From NCBI GenBank assembly GCA_037013685.1, contig CM072884.1:102165548-102229547 (forward strand): a stretch of 64,000 nt of DNA, in the 5' to 3' direction. The notes below the pieces were generated by a model that did no database searches, had not been told where the DNA came from, and saw nothing but the letters and a program-made list of their open reading frames with translations. Of the stretch, positions 25,554-39,974 are shown piece by piece. This DNA is from Acridotheres tristis (Eukaryota; Chordata; Aves; Passeriformes; Sturnidae). The position numbers and the translations under genes are program-made. The stretch's first letter is position 1, and the number at the start of each line of letters is the position of its first letter.

Positions 25554-28500
25554 GCCCTCTTTCACTGCATTACAGTAGGAACTAGAAGAAGATCTGTTAA
25601 AGTTCTAATCATTTCCCCAAACCAGGAAGGGAACAACAACAGCTTCCAGCAATGTCCGATATGTTATCTTTAAAGATGAAGGACCTGTATGGAGTTCCTT
25701 ACATTTTCTATGAATAAGAGGAATATATATTCAGTAACCTTATTATTTTTTTTTTAATCTCTGGGAATACCTGGTTTCCTGGTTAGGTATTTGAAACATC
25801 TTACCTGATGCGTTTACTGAAATGTAAGCAGTCAGAATTTGGCAAAAAGAATTTTCAAAGCCAGAAAATGCACTTGAGACATATATTTATGCAAGAAAAA
25901 TTAAACTTTGGACAATGGTCTGGTTAGGTTGTGTAGAGGGTTGCTTTAAGCAGTCACACAGGTTATCAGCTGAAATAACTTGCTTTATAAATGTTGTTCT
26001 TTCATTCAAAGGTCAAATAAAATTGTGCTGGAAGCCTAGTGTGTGCTTTAAATGGCTAGTTACTCAAAATGGCCTTTTGGGGATGATATTAGAGAGAGTC
26101 TCAAATATAAGTTCAGTTGTATTTTGTCCCATATTCATTCTTAGAGTAAAAAAGCCATGATCAAAATCCAGATGCTGTTTTTTTAATGGTGCTGTCATGC
26201 TGAGCTCTTCCTGTTTTTTGCAGTCTTTCAAGAAGTTGGATACTTCTCCTCAGTGAAAATACAGAGATGTGAGGCTGTGTCCCTATGTGTGATGCCTCAC
26301 TATTACAAACAACCCTATTATATAACAGCTTTCAGAAACGGTTCAAGCTCTTTTTTTCTGAAAAAAGGAAAGTTGTCATCTTCTATCCCACTGGAGGGCT
26401 TTGATCTGTGCTTTGACACTCTTATCTTTTCCTGGGTATTCAGCTTAAATTAATTCCTTATTAATTTAATAATAATTTATTAATCACTATGAACACCATC
26501 CTAGAGGCTGTATTCCCTTGGAGTATATATCCAAGAGGAGTTTGGAAAGAGGCATATTCTCACTCAGCCTTCATTTTGCCTAGTAGACGAGACAGATTCT
26601 TGTAGTTCCTTAGTCGAGTAACCTCCTTCTTGCTCACATAAAATTAAGAGCTTCACCAGACCTTTCTTACCTGCCTGGAGGTGGATGGACTACGTTAGAT
26701 GAGGTATTCTCTGTACTCTGTACAATGTCATTAAAGTCTAGAGAATTCACCAATACTGATACATCACAGAAGTGTCTTTGACTTTGTCCTGAAAGATAAA
26801 CTGCTTTAGTTTCTTGCAGGCACTTGATCAGGAGATTAACAACCTTGGGTTCCTCTTTTCAGATATTTTGAATTAATGAGAACTGACTAAAATAACTCCA
26901 GCTGCTAAGTTAAAGCATGTTTCATGCTATTGTTATATTAATGCATGAGACATACTACAATGTGCTGGATTTGAAATCTCCTGAATGTTTTCTTTTCACT
27001 CGTGTTTTCAGCCTGCTCCAGTGGGTGGCACAAGAAGCACAAAAACCAGGTGAGTTTCCATCCCAGCATGTCCCATAGGATTGCTGTTTAACTGTTGTAG
27101 TTCTTAGTTAAAAATAATAAAGGAGATGCAAGAGGGTAAGGAAGTGCATTCCTCAGTCTGAATGTTTGGTATCAGACATTGTGAATGTTTAATTCTTCAA
27201 TATTGTTTTATGTTCATCAGTGTCTACAAACACAGGCTTGAGGGGGTGAATCTGAGAGCTTCCCTTCCTGAGAGCACTATGGCTGAGAGCTGATGTGCTG
27301 GGCATCCCGTGGGAGCTGCAGATCTAACCTGGATTGTACCCACTGAGTGCCTTCGTGTTCCCAGTGCTGTGGGCTCTGCATTGCAGCATGTTCAGAACTC
27401 TGCATGTATGAGCAGTAGTTGGCTCTTTCAGTGACATTGAAATGATCTTTGTTATGCTCAGTTCCAATTTCACAGCTGGGATTGAAAAAAGAAAATGACA
27501 GATCTGAAATAAATACTGCAGCTAAGATACTGCCCTGGAGACCATCCTACTGTAATGTTTTGTGGGAGGATAACTGGGGTGTTATAGGAAAGCCTATGAT
27601 GGTCAGGCAGGTGCTCCATCCATGACACATCCATATGGTTGCTGTCTCAATGAGTGAAATTGAAAGGAACAACTTATATTTGCTTTGCAGAAGTACAGGC
27701 AAAACCAAACCTTGCTGTGACAAAAGTATGGATTTTGCGGAGCAAAATCACTGGGGATTTGAAGACATTGTATATGGTTGGGATCATCAGTTGGTATTTC
27801 AGGTCAGTGGCAAGAGAAGTTGAAAATATCATGACAGATTTCAGAAGGCGTTTAGGAATCAGCTGGGTCTGAGAGGGCTGCACGTGGGAGAAGTCCCTGT
27901 AGTACTCTTGCTGACTGATGGACTCTGATCCTCCTCTACAGCAGGAAGACTGTGGATGCAGAAGAGATGCAAAGCAGAAGTTGTCTCTATGGACCATTTG
28001 CCTGATGAGATGTCCAGCAATCTGCTGGGCCATTGAAAGCCTGCTTTGTCTACTGTTAGATGGGACCCTGGATGCATGAAAGAGTCAGAGGAGAAAGAAG
28101 TGAGAGCAAAACACAAGAGTTACTGGTTAGAAGAAGGTCTAGTAACAAATTTTCCAGTGTAGCATTTTTCCAAATGACCAAAGATAGCACATCTTCGGGG
28201 AATATGTGTTCCATCAGAAATTCTCATTTTGTTCTTGGCTGCTTCTAGTAGAAGCCTGTTGGATTTTGGCAAGTGGTGCTAGGAAATGCCTGAGTCCCTG
28301 GGCCACTGGTGCTTAGTGCCCTAGTGAAGCTGAGAACTGGGAGCTCTTAACATGCCTTGAGGGTTCTCTGGTCTTCTGTGCTTCAATGAGGAGGCTTCTG
28401 GGAGCCTGAAGATGCATCATTTCTGAGATCTGAAATGCTGGTTTGAGGGAGATATGTGTAAGACTCAGGTGGGCTGGGCAGAGGCCTGAATGATTCACAC

Positions 28501-29599
28501 CTCAAGTGCCCTGGCTCTAGAGTGAGGTGTGCAGGTCTTGCAGGCTCTAGAGAACTTGACGTTAAGGTACAGTAGTGTGTGGCTCTGGTGGTGCTTGCTC
28601 TTCACACTGTGCAGGGCTCCAATGCTGACTGATACAGGTTTCTCATGGATTTGGGAAACTGATGAATTCCTGAAATTGGGAAGGAAACAAAAGGAGAAAA
28701 CAGTGAAGAGGAAAAAACAATGGTGAAGAAGTGGAAGTTGAAAGCTTCAAGAAATAGAGGATTTAAGACTAGAGAAGTTTAAACCACTGGTCTTTTCTGT
28801 GTCAAAGTCTTAACACAAGTGAAATAGCAAGGAGGTGGTTTTATTTCTGGCTGTCATTTTGAAGAACAGGACAATTAATACTGTCTAGCTAAATGATGGA
28901 GAAGAATTATTCATCTGCATTATGGGAGTATCAATAAAACTTTACTTAGCATGGAAAAATAAACACATTAAAATAAGAATAAAGGAAAAAGGGGGAAATA
29001 TAGACTTTGAATCTGCAATCTTATACTGGTCACAAGCATGCAATTCCTGTAGACTGAAGCACTGATAGGGATCAGAATCTGACTGGGAGCTGAGCCAAGG
29101 GAAGGCCAGAGACAGACTCAGGGTTTAATCTTGCAATGCAATGACAATTTGCCAGCAGAGCAAGCCAGCTCTCCTGCAGTAGTTTTGTGAGCTGTGCTCT
29201 CGTGATGGCCAGGCTGGTACAGCATCCACAAGCAGCTCTAAGCCCCAGCAGAAGCAGAGGGCAGGTGCAGTTCAAGGTGGGTGCCCATTAGAAGTAGCAG
29301 CGGTGTCTCATCATCGCAGGTCCTTGTTACTCTGTAGATGTATAATTATTGGGAGCTCCCTGCTCTCTGCAAGGCAGTGCAGCAGCCAGGATACACCCAC
29401 ACTCTGTTCCTGGGTCTTGGGGACATTTGCTGGTCAGGAGAATATTTTAGTTGAAGGAAGGTGGTGTGGTTTTTCTCACTTCTCTGTGTTTCCCTGGCTG
29501 TGTCCAAATCTCTCCTACTTGCTTCCAGCCCCACTCTTTCTCTTGGCCTCAGTTCTCCAGGTAGAGGCTGAATTTTCCCTGAGAGTGGGGAAATCCGCC
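25552..29599. other. Non-coding DNA with one exon-like segment
   Basis: AT-rich to moderate-GC sequence. The only gene-like signal is the splice-bounded 38-nt segment at 27012-27049. Numerous short frames on both strands between 27635 and 28726 overlap each other and show no domain. Confidence 0.5.
27012..27049 (+). other. Candidate 38-nt exon with strong splice sites
   Basis: A textbook acceptor (ttttcttttcactcgtgttttcag, ending at 27011) is followed by 38 nt and then a consensus donor (CAG|gtgagt at 27049/27050). All three reading frames of the 38 nt are open. The length is not a multiple of three, so skipping it would shift a frame. I do not recognise the encoded residues in any frame. 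It could be an exon of a long non-coding RNA, a small exon of a large gene whose intron makes up this window, or a cryptic splice pair. Confidence 0.22.
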
Positions 29600-30450
29600 A
29601 TTTTTTTTTTGTTTTGATTCATCTTTCCCAAGGCAGTCAGCATGTGAAGCTGCAAATTCTTTAATGTTCTTTTCCCTGGATGGGAGCAGGGTGCCAGGAA
29701 AGGAGAGGGGTGATGCTGATGGCAGGGAGACATAGTTGGTGTAATGGGAGAGGTGCCTCTTCTGTCTCCTGCATTCCCCGTGGGTAGCAGCTCCTTTTCC
29801 CTGAATGGTTTGGACTCAGCTTCCTCTGCTTTTCTCTTCCTGGGGGAAGAACTGCCCCAGCAGTTGGTGGAAAGCAAGGGGTTTGAGCCCTGCTCCCTCT
29901 GAGGGTCTGGATGTGTTCAGGAGACACTAAGAAGCTGGCAGGAGAGACCAAAAACCTGGAAGAAGTGCCCACATGAAGGAGGTGGTCAGGGCTGATTCAG
30001 CATGTGGTCCTTCCTACAAAACCATCATTTTACATTTGAGTTGCCTTTCCACAGGAAAAAGCCCCAGAGCGGAAAGCCACAGCCTCTCTGGGAAACCCCA
30101 GAAGCAGGGGGCTGAGTGTTCAGGGGATGCAAGTCTGCAGGAAGACGAGCATCTTTTCCCTGTTTTCCTTTGGTTCAGTGCCTGGGATGACACGTCCTTG
30201 TGCAGGCTCAGAGCTCGGAGCGCTCCTGTGAGCAGAGCCTCACGCTCCGTGCCAGGGCCACTGCCGGGTGCCCGTGTTGGTGCTGCTTTGATGGCTGCGC
30301 TTCAAAGGCAGAAGGCAAGCAGAGGTGAAGTTGCTTTAGGCTGTGCTTTGCCTGTCTCAACTTTGGATTCTGATTCTGAGCCACTCAGTTGCTTTTATTC
30401 CCACTGCAGCAGGGGAGAATTGCAGAGATAAAAGTCCTCTGGATGGCCCA
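29600..30450. other. GC-richer, mildly CpG-enriched patch
   Basis: Richer in G+C than its surroundings, with about eight CpGs in roughly 130 bp at 30190-30310. A 152-codon plus frame (29973-30431) spans it, but I see no domain, signal peptide or compositional bias typical of a protein, and overlapping minus frames of 103-120 codons also exist. No TATA box or initiation context stood out. It may be a decayed CpG-rich exon or repeat. Confidence 0.4.
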
Positions 30451-31058
30451 GAGATGTGAAGGGGTGTCACTTGGTGGTTTGTAAAAGCTGTCTGAGCAAA
30501 GCAGGTAGAATAGCTATGCAATATCCTCAGGGAACGAGGTGTGCTTTTCCCCTTGCTGTTCAGTAAATGACCCAGCTTGTGGTGGTTTTTAATATCACAT
30601 TGCAACTGTTTTTTTACACAAGCAGGTGGAAGGAATCAGCATCTGGGTGGCAGTGGTCCATAAGAAAAGGCAGGATGACCCAAAGCAAGACTGATATTTG
30701 TTTGCATTTTTAAATAGATACAGAGGTTAATTCTCCCATTAATTTTTTTGCTTTGTCACTCAGTATGTGCTGCTGCTGAGGATCAGAAGGAAACCATGAC
30801 ACTCCAGCTATTTCTTATTTTTTATGAACACTAGCCACTTTGAGACCTTTCATACATATTTTTGTAGATGCAAGTTGTCTATTAAGCTAGACCAGAAGCA
30901 TACTAAAATAAAATTTACAACTGCAGACAGAACAAGAGAATAAGGTTCAACATACCCTGCTTGGTAGATACTGTATTCATGATAACCAGACAGGGACCTC
31001 AGAAGGTTACCCAGTCAGCATTTTAAGTTTAGGGTATCTCATTAAAAGACATAACCTT

Positions 31059-31091
31059 CATGGGTTCAGTAAAATGTACATGGGTTCAGTA
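31059..31091. repeat. Two-copy 20-bp tandem duplication
   Basis: CATGGGTTCAGTA occurs at 31059-31071 and again at 31079-31091 with a period of 20 bp. Confidence 0.85.
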
Positions 31092-33681
31092 CAAAATATA
31101 CTTTTTCCCAAAGCTTCTCTTCTGAAGCCTTCCATAACTCCTTTATTGCTTGCACTATCTGTTTCTGAGTGTTATGCTGCCAGGAAGCATTGGCTCAGTA
31201 GCAAACTTGCATGTGTGAGTCAAAACAAGGCTGGTGGGAAATATATTTTAGGGCAGAATTGTCTGAAATAGACCACAGGTGAGCTGTCATTGGGCATTAG
31301 TGTACCAGAGGAGCTATGCTCCTCTGAACAGCCAGGAGAGGCTTATCTGGGCTTCACAGGTAGGCTGTGACAAACATGACCAGCCTTGCCCGAGGTGAGA
31401 GCCAGAGATTCCTGGGTAATCTGCTCCACACCATGTTCTCACAAATGTGGACGAAGCTGAAATGAAATTACCTCCACATGGGACAGGAGGGACTGATACA
31501 TTGTCCCATGAGTGTACAGTTGAGATGAAATCCAAAATGGGAAAAAGTTTGCAAAAATGTGTGCAAGTTAGAATAAATAGAAAGATATAAATACAGAAAA
31601 GTGAGCTACAGTATGTCCTTTAGCAGTGTTTGCTGGATGGGACATACTTTGTTACGGGCTGTGCCATAATTAATCTCAAGGGTGAACAAAATAACTGGAG
31701 TGGGTCTTCAGGTGCATAACAGGAATTAAAAATGTTTGAATTTATTGACAGATTGCATAAAATCACTGTTACTTTAATACCCTACTACATGTATTTCATT
31801 AGCAGCAAACCAATGGTAAGTAATAATTCTCAGGTGTTATACAGGAGAAATACTCAATGTACTTCTACTGAAACAGTTCTGGTAAAATTGGTTAAAGACA
31901 GATTGAACATTCTTCCTTCTTCTCCTTCAAATGGTTTCCTCTGAAGTCTGAATTAATTATTTGCCACAGTCTTGCAGAAAAAAGTGTGATGAATGAACCC
32001 TGCACTGAGTGAGCAGAGAAGTGGCTTCAGTTCTAGTTAAATTAGTTCAAAATGGACCTAGTCCCAAAATTCTTCATTCCTGGATAAATCCCCATCCCCA
32101 TTCTCAGAATTTGTTGCTTCTCAGCAGCTCATTTATCCTTCCATCTTTGACAAGCAAAGCATTAAATAGAAATCTTTGCCATGACATCTATTTTTAAAGT
32201 AAGCAGAATAGCACTGAAGAGAATAGAAAGCAAAAGTGAACAGCATTTCTTGTTGTCTTTTGATTAAGCTCCTCCAGCTGTGAATAAGCAAATGTCATCA
32301 TCATTGGCTTCCCTTCATGTGTGCCTGAAAGGTGAGATGCAGCAGGTTTGTTTGCAAGGCTGGTTGCAGCCCTGGTCACCTGAGCTCCCAGAGCCCCCTT
32401 GCACCAGCTGCTCTCACTTGGTCACGTCTGGCATGCCCTGAGTGCAGGGCTGGCTGGAGTGGCTGCCTCACAGGTGAGACTGCAGGAAGGGCCACCCCAG
32501 CTCAGCAGCAGCCCATGTGTGGTGGCTCCTTCCCTCCATCCGTGATGTGGTTTCCTTTGACACGCTGGAAGCTGAAGTGTGCCCCTTCCCAGATCGTGTG
32601 CTTTGTGAGTTGGCTTGTGCACTGCTTAGGCCCCTTTGGTGACCTGTGACAGATGAAACAAGGAGCCATCACTTCTCTCAGCTGTTTCTCCACTCAGACA
32701 CCCTTTGCAGACACACAAGAGGCCCCCAGCTCTGCTAGAAACACCTGTACACTGTTTTTCAGGCACAAGATTTCCAAGGACGGATTGTGTCTCTGCTTGG
32801 CACGATCTTATAGAGTTTTCCTTCTCTCTGCAGCATTGATGGTGTGCACTTTCAAACCTTGGAAGTGCACACCATCCTGTGCACTCCCCTGGAAGAGGCC
32901 GGGGAGAGCTGCAATAAGAACATCAGCAGACAACTGCCTGTGCTGCATCCCCCACACTTCCTCACCCCTCCTCTTATTCTTATTTCCCTTTTTCCAGGCA
33001 GCATTATTTTAAGTGTGGTTGGTTAATCTTTGGTGTCTCAATACCTCAATGTCCTCATTGTTAGAGATCTGCTTCAGAAAGTTTTATCCCTGTTATGACT
33101 TCCCTTGCTTTTATCTGTCCCCTGGAGAACTGAGCTCTAGGAGATGACAAGGTGAGTACTAATAGGAATCAGAATAACTGGGACAGAAGTGTAGCTAAGA
33201 GGAACGGAAGAGATGAGTCTCCAATAATGTTTCATTCTCAGCTCACTGCCAATGCCCAGTGTTTGACCAGGGTAGGGGTAAAGCACACAGATGAGTAACA
33301 AACCCCCTTGCATTCAGAAAAGGTTCTGTGGCTTGATGTGAAACACATATAAGAAATCATCCTCAATTAACCATCTGTTAACATATTGGTTCCCCAAGCT
33401 GGCTCAAGTGACAGTTGCATGGATTAAAGGAAGTACAGTGTTGTTGAAAGGATACCAGAAGGAGGTATGTTAATAGCATTTAAACATTACTTGTCTGTTT
33501 TTGAAAGTGGAACAGTGATTTTTTCCTTTTAAAGCTCTTCTATCCAGTGACAGATAAAGGTAGTCTATAGGAATCTATTAAAATCAAGTCTTAACCTTCT
33601 CTATTTTCCATGTCTGTTGGTAGCAGTGGGGATAACAGTGACAGAGGAGATGTGAATAATTGATTTTACTCTGTCTCCCAG

Positions 33682-33707
33682 AGACAGTAATTTCCAGCAG
33701 CCAGCAG
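33682..33707 (+). other. Weak candidate 26-nt microexon
   Basis: A pyrimidine-rich acceptor (ttttactctgtctcccag, ending at 33681) precedes 26 nt and a consensus donor (CAG|gtgagt at 33707/33708). Two frames are open. The segment is very short and unrecognised, so a chance splice pair is the likelier explanation. Confidence 0.1.
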
Positions 33708-36700
33708 GTGAGTATGTACTTGCTGATTCAAACTGGGTCCAGCTCAGAGTATGTGACAGCAATATCTGGAGGGCTTATACTGCACTCTCTCTTAATTACA
33801 AACATTCACAAGAGGAATTTCTCTTCCAAGACTCACCTGAATCCTGCGTGGTTCTGCAGGTTCAGCTTTATTCTACAGTGAAATTTTTCCTTCATTCTGG
33901 TTTCACAAAAAGTTTGTGTAAATCCCTGCCTCTCCAGATGGCACATACTCTACAGCTGCTAGTTTACTACACATCACATATTACAATTATTCATATCCTG
34001 TTCAGTACAAAGCTCCCTTTGTTCCAGAGGTCTCAAACCAAGAGACTTAGTACCTGTGAATAATGGGATTCAGAAGATCTTGAAGTGCCAGAATTGCTAA
34101 ATTGCTGGTTGAAAAGTAGACTACTGCTTGCACTTCAGAGACTGGACATTCCAGTCCATATAATGAAGGATATTGTATAAATCTGAAGGTTAGGAAAAAA
34201 TAATAAGAAAAATGCACACTTCATCCCTATCCCTGTATTTTCCCTCAAATCTTCATAGCATCTGATGATTGTTTGAATGCTCAGTTTAGACAGAAAATGC
34301 CATGTTTACTTTTGTTTTTTTAAAGAAATGACTTTTAACTTGCTGATGTGTTAGCAGTTCTGATGCATCAGATGTTCCATGTGGGAAAACATTTAAGCAA
34401 GAACTATTTTCTCTTAAAAAAGGTTTCTTCTCTCCCCTCTGCCTAGTGTTTGGCTGGTAATCCAAGTGGGATGGGGAGAATTACAGACTGCTATTCTCCA
34501 GTTTGTGAATTTATGGCAGTGTCACTGGTTTGAAGTGAGTGGTTTCTGGCAATAACATCTGTGTGGAGAAATATTTGTCCCATGGCTCAGGTAAGTGCCT
34601 CCACAGAGGGGTTTATCTCCAGGGCAGAGAGACTGTTGTAACCAGCTTCTGGTGGTGGTTTGGGCTCAGGCAGAGGGAGCAGGCAGGTACTGAGTGAAAG
34701 CAGATAGCGTGGAACTGGTGGTGTGGAGCAGGTGGAGTGAGTGCTGGGGAAGATGGTTGTTTTGGAGCCTAATTTATTAAGAAGGTGGCTGAAGGCCCAG
34801 AGCTAAGGTGCTGCTGGAGCAGTAAGGACCCAAATTCTCTCTGTTGTAGAGTAACTTGGCTAGTAGGGCAGTGACCCAGCCAGGCAGTAACCGAGTTCAG
34901 TTCTGAAGCAGGTTCAGTTCCTTCTCTGCTTGAGGGGGTTTGAAGTAGCATCTTCAGCCTTATGCCCGAAGTCATAACTATTTAGTGGCTGGAAAAATAG
35001 GACATATAGTTCTAAATGCCTCTGCTCAAAGGAATAATAGAACTATTGCCTGTTGACACTGCCTTCCTGTAAATAATGCTCTGGGGATCCCAGCTTCTTT
35101 TTACTAATTTTTTAGAGGCTAAAGTGCAATGTAAACAACATTACTTTTGAGAAATTAAATTTACTGTCCAACTGAGCTGTGGCTGCTCCCCAGGAGCCTC
35201 AGAGTCCTGTTTGTTTGTTTGGTTTTATTTTGAAACCTTCTTTGAAAACAAACTTAAGTTTCTTGAGGATAAATACTCTCATGTGCTGGTAATTAATCAT
35301 TGAATTGGTAGTAGAAAAAGAAAGGTCCCAGTCCCTGCTTTCTCCCCATTGCCTCTGGTCCCTAAGTGTGTAATCAAAGTTGTGCACTGTGATTATGATG
35401 GCCTAGGCCTTCTCTGCTCCCAGTAATGCAGCTTCTTTTGTGCAGAACTTGGTTTTCACTGGTAAATACTGTGCTGCTCATCAGATCTGGTGTTAAACTA
35501 CTTTAATTGCAAGTAAAGAATTTTGCTGGCTGATTCTATCCTCTTCTGATTTTCCATGTCCTTTGATCTTCTGGATCGCTGATCACATCCCTTTCCTTTC
35601 TTGGCTAAATCCATCTTGCCCATAGATCTGACAAAATATTTAGTTCCCAGATGCATTCCTGATTAGAGCTGGCCAGGAATTTCCTGACAAAGCGTGCCTT
35701 TGTTGAAAAAGGCCAATTTATAAAATCTAAATGCCCTATAGATGTGTCTCTTCTTTGATGCATTTTCGGTGAATAACAGGAAGATTTGCGCTTTTGGGAT
35801 TTGCTCCAGATTGAATTGCCATGAGTTTTAAAATCCAGAAAAACCTGTCCTGAAAGGGGCTCTGGGGTCTGCTATACTCCTTATTCTGTGGCAGTGCCCT
35901 CCCTGCGTGGCTCAGATAATGTGACAGCAGATTTTTGAGTCCTGCGGAGCCAGAGCTCACTGGTGTGATATTCAGCTTTTAAGTTCCATATCAAAATGTT
36001 TCAGAGTGCTGAAAACACTGACATTTTTTGTCAGCATTGAAAAAGTCACATTCCAATTAGAATCTCATGCCTTGGTAGGAGATGGAAGAATACCTACATT
36101 CAGTGCAGGTGTACTCCTAGGAGCTTTACCCAGTTCTGCAAAATCTGGAAATACAACTTTTAAAAACTAAATTACCCTGGTTGAAGAGGAGAATAAATCA
36201 AAGTATATTTTTGCTATTGAAAACAAGATCTTGGCTTGAGCTGCAGAGCCTTAGAGACTGAAAGCCTTTGTTTATCAAAAAGTCAGGCAAAACATAGGAA
36301 GCTTATTCAGACAGTGGTAATGCACAGCATGAGTGGTGGCCATTGGCTCTGTCCAGGAGGGTCTGAAAAGGACAGCAAGTTCAACCTCAACATCCATTAA
36401 ATCTTTAACCTTTCTTGCTATTCTGAATGGAAACTGGTGGAAGAGGAACTGGGAATATTTTAATAGATTTGAAGTGCTCCCTTCATGAATTATTTTTCTG
36501 TGAGGAGATGAAATGCCTCACTGTATGGACACATTATGTTCTCATGGTCTGCCTTATTTAGAGAAACAGTCATAACAAGCACAGTCACAAAGCTTTATAT
36601 GGCTTCTTTATTATTTTGCTCTTGTTATTGTGCCTCTGCGGGGTCTACACAGAAGAAAATCAGTAGATCAGCAGAATGCTGCTGCTATTGTAGAGCCTTT

Positions 36701-39700
36701 GTGTAGGTCGGTGTGGCAGTAAAAATATGAACAATATTTCACTGAATCCCATCCCTCATTATTTTGGGGCCATTTCCTCAGCAGGCTGTCACACAATACT
36801 AAGGACAAGTTGGGTTCACGACTACTTGAATGATGCAGAGAATAAAAGAATATATACCTCTTTGTGGAAAGAAAGCCTGCCTGGGCCCAAATAGAAGGAA
36901 ATCACCACAAATGCATCTTGTATCTACTTGTCTAAACAGACCTATTCATTTCTGTACAATACACTTTCCAGTCCTCGGGTTGTCTTTCGACCCATTTTTA
37001 AAAATCAGTCCCTCATAATAAGCCCACCAGGGATAGATTTTGTTGACTCACTCTTTAAAGCTACCTTATAAATATGCAATAACTATATTTGTGAGAATTC
37101 AGAGCTCCACATTCCCAGCTTAAAAGCTCAGTCAGTTTTCAGTTGTATCTCCATCTAATGCCTGATAGTATCACAGAAGGACACAAAAAATTTTCCCATA
37201 ATCTCATTACACTGGAAAAGTCCATTATTTGATTCCTTCCCCAGAAGGATCACCATAGATTGCTGTTTCACTACAGATTGCCACTTGTCTCAGGAATAGC
37301 AGAGGAGCTGTGAGTGCCTGGCATCCCCCAGTCCTGGAGGAGGTAATCTAAATATAGAGGCCATTTTAGGAGCCCACAGACTTAATGGATCAAAAGAAGG
37401 ATACTTGGCATTGCAAAGGGTTGCAAGGTGGTCCTAGGCCCAGCCAAAGGGGTATCACAGAGGTTCAAGCAATTGCTCCTGGAAAAGCAGGCAACAGACC
37501 CCAAACTGCCAATGCCTTTCCTTAATGCTCCTTATCACTTAGCATCCTACAGGAAATCCACACAAGGGTGATTTAAAGCCCTTAGTGTGGCAGGGAAGCT
37601 GCAATACTGGGATCATATCTCTGTCATGACTGGGCTCCTAATGGCATATTTAATTTTAATCTTGAAAACGCTGCCCCTGGAAACAGTGACTTAATCAGAC
37701 ACTGAAAACAGATTGATTCTGCAATGACTTTTTTCCCCTCTAAATTGCCTTTGAACGTCAGAAGGTTTTTTTTGTATCTTATTTTTGAGATGTTTCAGTG
37801 TGAATATTAACTAGATACAACTGTTGCTTAGTTGCACCATCCATGTTTTGTACAAATTAACTTTCTGTCACCTCCACTTAGGCCAGTAAGTGCTTAACTT
37901 TTTTTCCTACTATAAGGAGTATGAAATCAGGATCATTAATAAATTTATTTTAGGAAAATAAAGCATCTTTATCTAAATGTGTCTTTGTTATTTCCACAGC
38001 AGGCGCCAACAAATGCTACCATACAATTAAACAAAACCAAAAAACGGGTTTCAAATAAACTGTCCTACAGCTTCCCTACAAAGCCACCCCAGGAACTGGA
38101 GACCTATAGATGGGATGGCAGTAGGATCAGGCTGGGTTTTGCTACCCACACCCCTTGGTTTCAAGGCTTTCTTCAGAGACTGAAGTAGAGAAGCCTGGGC
38201 TCTTGCCAGCCCCGTGCACAGGCACACGGCTGTGGCTGAGCTGACACATCTCTTGTGAGTTCCTTGCCTCTGCTGCTTCCTGCCCGTGCCTGCTCCCCAT
38301 CCTCTGTGGCTGGGCTCCAGCCAGCTCAGGTCACACGCTCCAGGGGCTAAATTCATCCTTGCCAGCCTTTGTAAAGGTGTGCAAGCTGCCACTCCTCTGG
38401 CGGAATTTGGAATGGCAGAATGTTGTATAAGACCCAGAAAACGCAATCTATACCTAGAGGAGGGAGTGTACCATTCCTGTAAGGCAGGTTTATAAAACAG
38501 CATGAAAATGCTGTTTTTGAGCTTTTTTTTGCTTTGTTGTTCTGAGAGGAGCTCGTGGGAGGAGGGTATATTTCAATGGTAGTTAATTAAAGACTGCTTT
38601 GTTTGTAATTCCATGTGGAATTGTCCACGACTACAAGTTTGAAGAAAAACAATGCACAGCATTTTGCCTTTGGTGCTGATGCTGGTTTAAATGTTATGTA
38701 GTTCTGTCATATCCAGTAACAGGAGAAAGGAGGCACCCAGGTGAATGTTGCTACAGCTGTTTGAAAATTAACTGCTTCCTGTTGAAGGGTGATGAAAGCA
38801 AATTTCCAGGGCAGAAACTTAGCAAAAGTAAAAAGCTGAAAAATGAAAGCATTTTCGATTTCTGTAGCATCACTAACAGGAAAAAATCTTCAAGCCAGGA
38901 AATAAATAAATGCAACACTCAGCTATTCCTTTCATTTTTGGCAAACCATCAAAACCTGATTATTTTCTATTTAGCAAAAAGTTTTTCTTTCCTGATGTAT
39001 TTTAAATGAATTTTTTTTAAGTCTCTTTTGTGAAAAAGCTATTTTCTGTAGAACACCATTTCAGCTGCAGTTTCAACAAGCTCTTGTTGCTTCTGAACTC
39101 AGGCTTCCTGTGTAGTAACACATTGCACTGTTGGCACACTCCTCTAACTAACAGCCTATAGCATATTTGGTGTCATCTGTTCCTGTTTCCTTGGCTGAGA
39201 CATGGGCATCATGCCACATATCTTTGTATCCTTGGATCGCTGACATTTTTATTGTTTTTAAAAATAAGCCCTAACTGCAACTTGAACATACCTCACAAAA
39301 TTTCTGTTTTTATTAAATGCTACTCTGTGTTTAATGTAGTAATGTGATAAAAATGGTGTGAGTATTGCTGAGCTGATTGGCATCTGCTGCAAGGTGCTGA
39401 GCATTTTCATTTTCACTGAAGGTCACAGAATGAGGGTGCTAAATACTTAGCTTCTTGGACAAATGCTACATATGACTGTGAACATTTGTTTACATAGTCC
39501 TGGTTTAAAAAAAGTAAAAATAATTATTATTCTTTGATGTAGAAACAGAGGTACCTAAGTGCAAGCCAAATTTGCTATGACAGAGGAGCCGGGGTAGAAT
39601 TTTTCATGCTTTCTTTTGGGAAAGATAAACAGGAAATCAATATTCCTAAATAAAACCAGATATGGCTGGTGCAATTATTTATTATAGGGGTGTTTTAGAA

Positions 39701-39974
39701 TCACTCTCCCTTCCCTGTGTTATTTTGTGCCAGTGACGTTTGTACTGCCCTGGCCCTGGGGATAGCGTTTGAAGACAAATCTAAAAAAACAAACCTAGAT
39801 GTCACAAGTCATGGGATTCATCGAATAAAACCCAGCTTTTGAGACTACACATCTGTAGTAGTCTACACATCAGCTCTCTTTGCAGGGCAGAAATGAAAAA
39901 TAAGAACTGCTGTGGTGTAGCTCAAATAGATGGTCCATGTGGTTGGAAGAGTCTTGTCCTGGAAGAGGAAAGGG

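Larger units (their letters stand above)
30451..39974. other. Long non-coding stretch
   Basis: About 9.5 kb with no recognised gene, RNA or interspersed repeat. It holds a small 20-bp duplication at 31059-31091, GC-richer patches at about 32330-32650 and 38050-38500 that open unrelated frames on both strands, and a weak splice-bounded microsegment at 33682-33707. Repeats too old to recognise by eye may be present. Confidence 0.5.

Noticed and set aside
29973..30431. 152-codon plus-strand open frame
   Set aside because: No recognisable domain, and overlapping minus-strand frames of similar size lie nearby in the same GC-rich patch, where stops are rarer.
38051..38503. 150-codon minus-strand frame
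   Set aside because: GC-rich patch with a competing plus-strand frame; no domain, no conserved-looking motif.
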